Shown: piece after piece, positions 55,401 to 64,000 of the stretch
Numbering within the stretch: the stretch's first letter is position 1
How the letters are laid out: every line of letters begins with the position of its first letter
NCBI GenBank assembly: GCA_012845835.1
Contig: JABAKD010000001.1
Location: 11,863,501 to 11,927,500, forward strand
Direction of reading: 5' to 3'
Source of the DNA: Undaria pinnatifida
Lineage: Eukaryota; Sar; Phaeophyceae; Laminariales; Alariaceae
DNA length: 64,000 nucleotides
Position numbers and translations under genes: made by a program
Notes under the pieces: generated by a model
What the model saw: only the letters and a program-made list of their open reading frames with translations
Told to the model about the DNA's origin: nothing
Databases searched by the model: none

Positions 55401-58400
55401 CGCAGGGTACATATGACGCTCGGTACATTCTATGATGCGCGCGACGTGTACGATTCTGCTGTATCTCTCGTCGACCAGATGGCACCTATTACAGTACAGA
55501 AGGGTTAGTTTTCGAGAACGCCGCAGGGAGGTGTGAATCTCCAACGATGTGTGTACAAGCGTCGCCTCTCAGGCAACGGTCGCAAAATGTAGGCGGTGTT
55601 GACGATTACCGGACGAATAGAAGTGCTCGGCAAAGAGACATATTTTCAGGTTAAGATGGGGACAGAAGGAAGAGAGTGAGAGGTGTGCGAGGGCGCGCCC
55701 TCGCACTCCTCTTGGATAAAAGCAACGGGCAACGAGCCGAGAAAGCGTCTGGGAAGGATGTTGTACCCTTCCTTGTGGCTCGAAGCGTTGGCGATAACGA
55801 CATCGCTCCGAGAGAAGATCTTTCTAGGAGAACGTGCGGAACGTTCCCAACGGTTCTAGGATTTGTGGTCAGACGCAAGTAGGCAGGTTGGGTTCAGAGC
55901 ATTGTAACCCACATCGCCCCCCAGCTGTGATGGTCACTCCATCAAAAATAGAGAGCAATGGGAACACAGGCTATGGTAATCCAACCTTCCTAAGGCACTG
56001 TTTCGAAGAGTCTCCTCAAAATGTTCGAAAGTGTGTCGTACCGAAAAGGCTTCTGGAAATACTTGTAATAAACCAAAGTATTGATCAGGATCAATGACGG
56101 GGGAATAATGAAAATGTGTTTAGCCAAACACAGCGCAGCTGCGGCCTGCAAGACGAGTGGCTAGCTCGGAAAATATTCGCATAGCGTATTGAAAGCATCG
56201 CGCAAAAGGCGTTTTGACGGATCCTGAGTGTGCTACGCATTATTGACGCATCATGGCCAGATGAAATTGATGCGATCGAAAGCGCTGACGCACGAAAATT
56301 CGTGGCGAAGAGAAAAACAGCCACGTGAGTAGGCCAATGCTAGATGACGGCATGTATGTAGCCAGAAATCAGACCGAAGTTTATTGCCTTTCTGGAGGTC
56401 GAAATGGAACTAAACCTCGCAGAAAAATGCACCCTGCAACAAACATGCGTCTCATAATCAGTCACCATGGCTCTTAAACGCATTCCGGTGGAAAGAGACT
56501 GTGCGTGTGATGCCCGTCGAGCCAGTAGACAAGAAATGGTGTTTGTTCGTTTGTTATGACTTTCCTCTCGACTAAGCGCGAATCTCGTTCGACGCCCCTG
56601 TGGCTGAAAGCCACTCCGGAGAAAATATTACGAGTAGTCGACTAATCGTCTGGGTCTCATCGAGACGAAATGCCAACAGACGACGCAAATAATGCAACGC
56701 AAAAACGACCAATAGGCTATTCCACTCGGATTTCTGGTGAAGCAAAGCTTCATATTGTCAAGAGTGCACAAATTGATACCGGTTCCCAATGTCGTGCGAG
56801 GACACAAGGGCGCGTAACAACGCGGGGAGTCAACTGGCGTACGACAGACGCTATTGTACCTCACTAAGAAGGCAATATAAAAAACATACACGATAAGTGG
56901 TCATGCTTCGAAAACAAGATAACCACGAGCACGCGTGCGCGGTATTTCGCACGGAGGACAAGTTACGAACGAAAATTGATAGAAGCCATGAAGGGCTGCC
57001 GGCTACAGGAAATACTAATACACGTGGGCGCCGGGCACCGGCAAGTGGACATAATGTGTCCGAAAGAATAAAGGCACCGACACCAGAGAGCAAGGCCGAT
57101 GTGCTACCCCCTTGTGTAGACCACTTCCTGTCATATGCCTTCTTCCCCATTGCCATGCGCGAGCGACCGTGGCCGAGGCACATATGGCGGTTGGTCAAAG
57201 TAGCAGTCGCCTAAAACGGTAACGATACCCATCTACTTTATCTGAAATTGACAGTTAATACATGCCACAATGGGTTTTCCTTGGGAGTGGTGGGAAAGAC
57301 AGGTGGTGAAATAGTAGCTGTGAGGTTCCATCTTCCTTCCGATTGGCACTCTAAGCCCGCCCCGACTCGAACTGTCCATACTGATTCATAACTTGATTTT
57401 TTAGCAGCTTCCCTCACGTCCCCGCCGGTCGGTTAGAACCGCTCATTGAACGCTAGGTACGCATATTTGTTTTTGCACGCCAGACAGCGCCCGAACGTAT
57501 TCTATGGAGAACACTACTCCCGCCCTCACCTCCCGTCACCAAGGAGCCGAAAATCCACAGCTTCGCCTATCAACATGAACGTTTTCACGGGCAAACGTCT
57601 AGCGCCCCCAACAAAGTTTCCCATTAGGCTTTCTAACACCCGTGTTGTCAGAGGTGAGATATTCCGCCTTCCAACGGCTGAACAGGAATATCCGCGCCAA
57701 TACTCCACGTATATACAGAGGCGTTCGTGCGGGGGGGGGGGTAAGCGGACAAGAGTCATTGCATACCCAGAGAACGACCTAAGCTAAGTGTGGCTGAAAT
57801 TCTCCCACCCGGCCCCTGGCGTGGACAACAAAACAAGACACGGGCCTCTGGGTGAAAGGCCACAAGCGAAACCCAACGTATACTAAGTGCGATACTGGTC
57901 AAGTCCATAGGCTGGCCGTTCTGGTTGGAACTGTGACCTGGTTGGGATGGTTTTGCGTGGGACGAGGATACGTTTGTGGGTCTGCCAGTGGCGATTGATC
58001 CATCCAGAGCCAGCTAGGTCAAGCTGGGGTCAGGCGCAGGCGGGTTGCGGGTACCAAGTGCAAGGGCAGCGTCTGCAAAGGCGTCGACGTATGACATTAT
58101 CTGACAGATTAGTCTCTACTTATTTTTCCTGTTAAAAATAGACGTGTGATTCTCGAGATACCGGCAGGTTGCGACGTGTGATTTTGTTTGCCGACGACAG
58201 GCATTGTGTCCTTGAAACTACTGGTCAGTTTGGCGTCCGGCGTTTCCGGTGTGTGTCACATTCCCTGCCGCCGTTGAGCTCTGGTCATCTTGAAGTAGCG
58301 AGGGCAGTTTGATCGATACCGCCCTACCTTACAGAAGAGCACAACCGTTGCGTTTTGCCAAGCACCAAGTGCAGTAAGGTCGATTTCCTCGCGATGATCC

Positions 58401-61400
58401 CTACCCAAATGTTGGTGTTCTATTCGTCTCATCCTCCGAAGAAGTCTGTTCGGCAATGCATTCACGCTACCGTGCTAGGTTTGACTACGAGGTGACAGCG
58501 TGGGTCATAGATGGCTTACTGGGTGCCCTCGCTGGGTGCTGATTTCGTTCTGGGTTTTTAGTCCCAATCAGGTTTTATCTCATTTGCACTACTTCTCTAC
58601 CTTCCTTTCTTTTTCAAACTACGGTCCGTGGTCACACACTAGAACCCACAGCTCCGGGGGCTACAGAAAAGCCATTGGAACCGAAAAGGCAGATGAACTG
58701 CGGCAGCGGGACTACCCAAACATCCCTGAACAGGACCGTCCTACTGCCCCACGCGAGCGGTGGCAGCCTTTACACCTCCCAGCGAGGGACAGGCTGTATT
58801 CGTGTTGTGTTTCATAGCCGCAGTCTTCAGATTATTGACCACTAGATCCCGATACAACACATCGGATTTTCATAGACTAGCCGGGCGTCGTGTGCACCAA
58901 ATACGAACCGCCGTAAGGTGTTCGGTTGGTGACATGATGAGTACGCTGAATCCTACCACCTATTGGTTGTGTGGTACAGTTGGGTACCGTGTGCATACCT
59001 TTTCGCGCACTGAATGACTCTTGAAACTAGTTTGTTTGTGTTGGCGGTGTGGATACTTTAAGAGCCAACCGCCGGTATACTCTATGCAACCGCGTTATGT
59101 GTGCCTTGTAGTATAAAGTCTTTGTGATATGATCCTATCCCGGCGCAGTTAAGGTTCTCCCCCTCGCACAATATGATCTAACCCGACCACCATGTCGGGT
59201 GCCCCTAAAACGCGAACATGATTAGCTCACGCAATGAGAGGCGTGTTTTCCACCGGTGTTGCTGATCGATACTATCCTCATCCGTGATAGGGGAGAGTGT
59301 CTGGCGCACGGAATAAAGCAAGGACGACCGACAGGATTTGGGCGCTCGTCAAGAGTGACCACTGCGTGGAGAAGCGGTGAAGGGACTCGGGGGGGACCCT
59401 CGTCCGAGTGTTGGGGGAGAGGAGTGAGGCGCGGGGTTTGGCGGCGGCGGTGGGAGACACTAAAGGGTGAAGATGTCGAGAAGGGCTGCAACAGCGGAAT
59501 AGTGCGTCATTTATGTGGGAACATGCTGAAAAATATGTACGTGTTTGTGTTGAACTACAAAAGAACGGCGTATACGTGTGTCGTTGCGATCTTTAGCCAA
59601 GTATTAACCAGTACGGGCTGTGGCACGTTCAACCCATTCCTAGGCATGTACTAAACGTGTATACCAGGTATCCCGATATACTGGTTCAGGCCGGTGTACT
59701 GACTGTTGTTGAAGCTGATGAATCACTCCTGAGTCTGGCATCCGCGGTACTGCAGTACCGACCACGGTACCATCATTCTCTCAGAGAAAAAAAATTGGCG
59801 AAACAAGAAAAAAATAACCAAAAAGGTAACGGACTTCTTAGTGCGCGAGGAGGTCCAACCGAGACCACGTGTGTTGATATCGCGACTACTACGTAAAGTT
59901 TAGTTCATCACCGTACATCGTTGGGTTACGTTGGGCAACACAATTGGCGCAGCTTTGAGCTTCCACGTGACGTAACGAGTGAGTGCAGCCTTACACCGAC
60001 ACCCAACGGTAGCCACCCTTGCCGCCACCAAGGTGCTGCTACTGGACGACCAAAACTCCAGTTTCTCTGACCTTGACGCCGACGTTGAAGTTGGCGTTGA
60101 CGCACTATCCAACCCAAAGACTAGATATTTATATATTCCGTGTTACATCGACGTGCAATACTACGCTATTTGCTTCCATACTGCTGTCGACGTCCCGCAC
60201 TGCGCTATTTTCAGGCATACTGCCATCGGCGACATACTGCCGCTGTCGTGCTGTACAACACGACAATAAATATCCTACTGTCTTCAACGCGTACTGTGTG
60301 GCACTACTGTTCATCCGTACTGCCATCGATTTACTGTAGCCACCATATTTATGGTACAGCCAAATGCGCATAATAACGGAGATATACTGCAACAGGTGTG
60401 TGTTTGGTTTGAAAGACACTATGCAAGCCGGTCGTGTACAAGCACGCCTCACGCACGATCAAACACAACACACATCCCGACTAACGTCTACCAAGGACGT
60501 GTGTTGTCCAACACGCTATACAATGTAAAAAAATAAAATCTGTACTGTAATAGGTACCATCTGGTCGACGAGAGATACAGCAGAATCGTACACGTCGCTC
60601 GCACCCTAGAATGTACCGAGCGTCGTATGTATCCTGTGTATGTATCCCTATCTCCGATGATGAAATCAACGTTCGCCCGCAGACGTTGGTATTCACACAC
60701 CGAAAGAAGCACACATGAAACTCATCCACGACAGGTGTTACCGCGGACAGTGGTACTGTAGCATTACAGTGTACTGCCTAGCTAAACGGAATTCACTACA
60801 GTACTCATTATATAAAACATTGAACACGTTTGGGAACGTGTGTGAGTGGTCGAATTTGCTGCAATTGGCCGAATGAGAAAAATAACCATGCAATATCATA
60901 CACACGCAGCCTCGCCTCTTCGCCCGAGTGAATAGCATCACTTACAGTAACGTTAACGGGTGGCCTAGAGTTGCTTCGCAAACGTTGGTCCTGCCGGCGA
61001 TCGCCCGTCGACGTCATCAGTGAGGCAACGATAGTTAAACCTCGCGGTGTAGACCGTCTATAGCGTGGCGGAACTGGTGGCCTACCGTGGACTTACATGC
61101 CGCGCGAAACCCCCGCATGCTTCAACATTTAACGAAGAACAGGTAATTTGTATGGCCACAGCAATTTTGTGTGACCATACTGTCTATCCCGTAGAGCTAT
61201 TGCCTTTGCGCAACCTGATAACGTCCCATACAACGATATTCTTCCGATCGGAGGGGGACGTCAAAGATCGTATCGTACAATGTAGTGGAGAAAACGCATC
61301 AGCCATAAGAGCGTATAGAACGCCCTGATGTGAAACCAAGACCTAACGAGTCCAGTACGCAGCCCTTCCGTGGAAGCATAACCTAAGTAATCCATTGGGC

Positions 61401-62468
61401 CAAACGACGATATCGGTGATTCTACAGAAGTACCAATACCATCTCAACCTCTGTAAACCTAGATGGTTGATGATAAACAGCCAAGCACCAACTGGAGTGA
61501 GATAGGGGATGTGCCAGTTGATCTACTTCTCACTCACGCCAGCGTAGACGAATGTGTAGGCAGGACATCAGACGGAAAAAGTACGTTTGTTTCCCGACGT
61601 CCTATCCGTCGAGTTCTCCATGGCGCTGATCAAATTGAGTCGATTAAAGAGAGCCTTTGCTCTTCAGTCGCCTTCTCAAGCTCCACTACCATTCGTCGTG
61701 GTGGGTCAGCTGCCGTTGAGTACCACTCACTCCGGGCGTAACCATAAAGATCGTTGTGGTCTTGGCTTATTTATACAACACGGTCCTTACATTTCCACCA
61801 GTTGAGCGTTGTACAGGCCAATTCCGTGTGCCGATCTCGATCACAGGAACCCGCGCATCCGGCCGGTGTATGGCTTCCAAGACAGAGACGGTAAAATATG
61901 CGGAACGGTGATGGGAGCAACAGAGTCATTACCTCTTGACGGTGTTTCCTGTTTTCAAAGTTTTTCTAAATTGCAGAGATAGATAACGTTTCGCTAATGT
62001 GAGAGCTTGTCATGGTGCACCATTGTATATAACCTAAAACAAGTCGCCCTGCCTCCCACGTTGTGTGAACTACGTTATATGCACTCTGGACAGATACATT
62101 GAACCGCTGCCCTCTAGACTGTTTCAGGTCTGCTTGGCAATGCCGCCCCCAAGGAGGTCCGCCGTGAATGTTGTGCTTGAGGGTCTGGATGCGGAACATG
62201 TGCCTTTGACCTATCGGTATAGCTCTTTTTGCGAGGTGACGTATCTTCCGGTTTGGTGGCCTTCACAGCAACACAAAACATAGTATCGTGTCCTGGTTCC
62301 GTGAGAGACGCTGCTAAGTACTCGCTGAAGATGGTGGGGAAGCCCGCTGCACCATCCCCGTTTCCAACTAATGTACAACAAAATCTTTGGGTAATCTATT
62401 ATATGGTAGAATTGTTAGAAGTAGGACCCGCGTTATTCCTTACCGGAACTATTTGAGGTTCTAGCCCC
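52475..62468. other. Region between SMP-30 gene and right-edge gene
   Basis: Holds T-rich and G-rich tracts (52.6-53.15 kb) and the 6.6-kb inverted-arm segment. A short direct similarity (about 53915-53965 with 59660-59715: ataccagatatcc, caggtcggtgcaccgactgt) links the outside and inside of that segment. The scattered short frames show no recognisable protein. Confidence 0.55.
54715..61315. mobile_element. 6.6-kb segment bounded by 0.8-kb inverted repeats
   Basis: Arms at about 54715-55512 and 60538-61315 are reverse complements with scattered differences. Shared blocks include taccatctggtcgacgagag, cagcagaatcgtacacgtcg, cccagtgaatagcgtcac and its counterpart, and gcaattgctctacgggatag. The 5-kb interior carries only short unrecognised frames, none resembling transposase, integrase or polymerase. 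It may be a large non-autonomous foldback or TIR element. Target duplications could not be defined at this divergence. Confidence 0.65.
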
Positions 62469-62681
62469 TCACACCGCTGGCGCGGTAGCCGCTGTTGTGG
62501 CCGTGGCCCGGTTCACCAGAGCGGCCGTGGCGGTGTAGCCGTATAGGCCGATGTGGGCAAGGCCATCGTCGATGTCTCCTTTGGGCATGGCCAAAGCCAT
62601 GAGAGCTGCCTCGCTGAAGCCGTCGCCGAGATCTGTGGACCAAGGCTCCCACATCGCTCCTAGGTTCCCCGGGAGAAAGAC
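62469..62681 (-). CDS. Terminal exon of unrecognised right-edge gene
   Basis: Encodes 70 residues plus a TGA stop: VFLPGNLGAMWEPWSTDLGD, GFSEAALMALAMPKGDIDDG, then LAHIGLYGYTATAALVNRAT and an Ala/Thr-rich tail. The acceptor is ATATTTTCAG, phase 0. The G+C-rich, stop-free, non-repetitive composition stands out sharply from the AT-richer flanks. I do not recognise the family; no catalytic motif is evident. It pairs in phase with the exon at 63132-63233, and the gene continues beyond the window's right edge. Confidence 0.7.
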   Translation of the reverse strand, partial: VFLPGNLGAMWEPWSTDLGDGFSEAALMALAMPKGDIDDGLAHIGLYGYTATAALVNRATATTAATAPAV

Positions 62682-63131
62682 CTGAAAATATGTGTGCAAA
62701 GTGTGTCAGCAGGAGCAGAAGCTCGAAGGAGGTTTGTCTTGGGAGGGAAGGCACTGGTATCTTGAATGTCGACATCACAGTTTCACTAATTCTCTATGCA
62801 AGAGAAACATTCCCTCAAAAATGGTGGTGCACTGCTGTTCTCAAGTATGGTCTGAGCGTTTCGATGCGTATGTTGTACTGCAAGAGGTCAGGCAGGGAAC
62901 CATGCACTCCAAACCGTTTTGAGGTGTGTTTTGTTACCTAACGGCTTCGAGCGTAGCCCCGTACGGAGAACGGTCGCGTGATTATGTTTGTTGTTGTCGT
63001 TGTTAGTCACATGGGTGACGTGGGTAGCTGTCGCTGTTGTTGCTGGTGCTAAACATTGGTGTTGCTGGTGGGTAAGGTTGTTGCTGTTGTTGTACGGAAA
63101 CGACAGGGGGCATGACGGAATACAGTCTCAC

Positions 63132-63233
63132 CGTCAAGCTGATCACAATATCCGCCACACCGTTGACGACGGCTTTTGATACTGCTTTGACGGTGTGGTC
63201 GGCGAAGGTCAGTATGGTGTTCAAGGACTCCAC
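63132..63233 (-). CDS. Penultimate exon of unrecognised right-edge gene
   Basis: Encodes 34 residues: VESLNTILTFADHTVKAVSK then AVVNGVADIVISLT. It looks like one amphipathic helical segment. The acceptor is AAAACAG and the donor GTGAGA, both phase 0, so it joins the terminal exon directly. No stop or frameshift is present. Function is unknown. Confidence 0.65.
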
Positions 63234-64000
63234 CTGTTTTTAGAATGCGAGGTGGCCCGGTGACATCGGCGACAACGTGACATGATTGAACGATACACGG
63301 CACAACCCAATGCTAGTATTGGATGGCTTCAAAGACGTTATTGCTATAGTTAACGGTATGCTCACACAACTGCGATACACGTATCATATGATGCCTTATG
63401 AGCAACCTGGATCCGCTCAACGAGGCCCAAGGAGACGAACACCACGCTGGTGGCATTTCATTGACGGCGTTGGCTCCGGGAGATCCGATGACACGCGCCT
63501 GAGACCGACCATTTACCAGTTTCGTGTGTGTTGTCAAATGTGAATCAATTGAAAAATCATACGCCCATTATTAATCTTCTGCACTATCGAGAGTGCCATA
63601 CACGCTTGAATGTTGTTTCACTACCGGCGTTATCCGCTTTACCACTGCGTCGATTGCTGTCGGATCGGTCGCAAAATCCAGTAACATAAAGATTTACCAT
63701 ACTAGGCATATTTTGGACGTGTTGTGTCCAGAGAATCGCGCTCTTGCGGGCATCATGCGATGATCCCCCATCCAAAGTCTTCTATTCTTGGTATTGGTTT
63801 CTCCGAGTATACTAGAGCCTGTAACCCCCTGTGCATTGCTCGAGGAGGAGCAGGTACCCCGAAGAATGGTGGATGCTATGAACCCGATTTCGAACGATTT
63901 AGTACTCTGACGTACCTGTACATACAGTCATACAGAATGCAGTCGACATTATACCTGACACGCACACGAATGCACTCAACAATATGGCATGTTCTGCGCA

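Noticed and set aside
63395-63490. Possible further minus-strand exon of the right-edge gene (ARVIGSPGANAVNEM...)
   Set aside because: Borders look acceptable but it ends in phase 2, whereas the next exon begins in phase 0; not included without transcript data.

Overview
This is nuclear eukaryotic DNA. There is no bacterial-style gene density and no operons. Coding sequence is split into many short GT-AG exons separated by introns of about 0.3 to 5 kb, and repeats and mobile elements fill most of the rest. The repeat-rich, GC-rich, long-intron texture would suit a large-genome protist or alga such as a brown alga, but no marker in the window settles the taxon; treat that as a guess.

Two genes could be assembled exon by exon with consistent splice phases. 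(1) On the minus strand, 27122 down to 10176, ten exons encode a 1320-residue dual-specificity kinase of the MPS1/TTK family (spindle assembly checkpoint). It has a 963-residue low-complexity N-terminal region with a KEN box and a complete kinase domain. (2) On the plus strand, 36437 to 52474, nine exons encode a 380-residue SMP-30/regucalcin/gluconolactonase-family beta-propeller with all expected metal and substrate residues and an N-terminal hydrophobic anchor contributed by the first exon. The two genes diverge from a repeat-filled spacer of about 9.3 kb. (3) At the right edge, two phase-compatible exons (63233 to 62469, minus) form the 3' end of an unrecognised gene. (4) A lone candidate first exon lies at 9603 to 9427 (minus).

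Mobile elements with visible boundaries are a 1736-bp non-autonomous hAT element (8-bp target duplication) 15 bp from a kinase splice donor, piggyBac-like TTAA MITEs of about 80 bp with matching empty sites, two copies of a tRNA-related SINE (one with a 5-bp duplication and an empty-site relative), a poly-A retroposon with a 7-bp duplication, a 1.68-kb foldback element, and a 6.6-kb segment bounded by 0.8-kb inverted arms. Several tandem arrays and dispersed families are also present.

The most unusual pattern is that many exons of both genes have decayed copies of their own splice-junction segment next to them inside the neighbouring intron: acceptor-side copies upstream, donor-side copies downstream, often in tandem. 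The window therefore looks like a place where introns grow by repeated local duplication of exon edges. No CRISPR array, rRNA or intact tRNA gene was seen.
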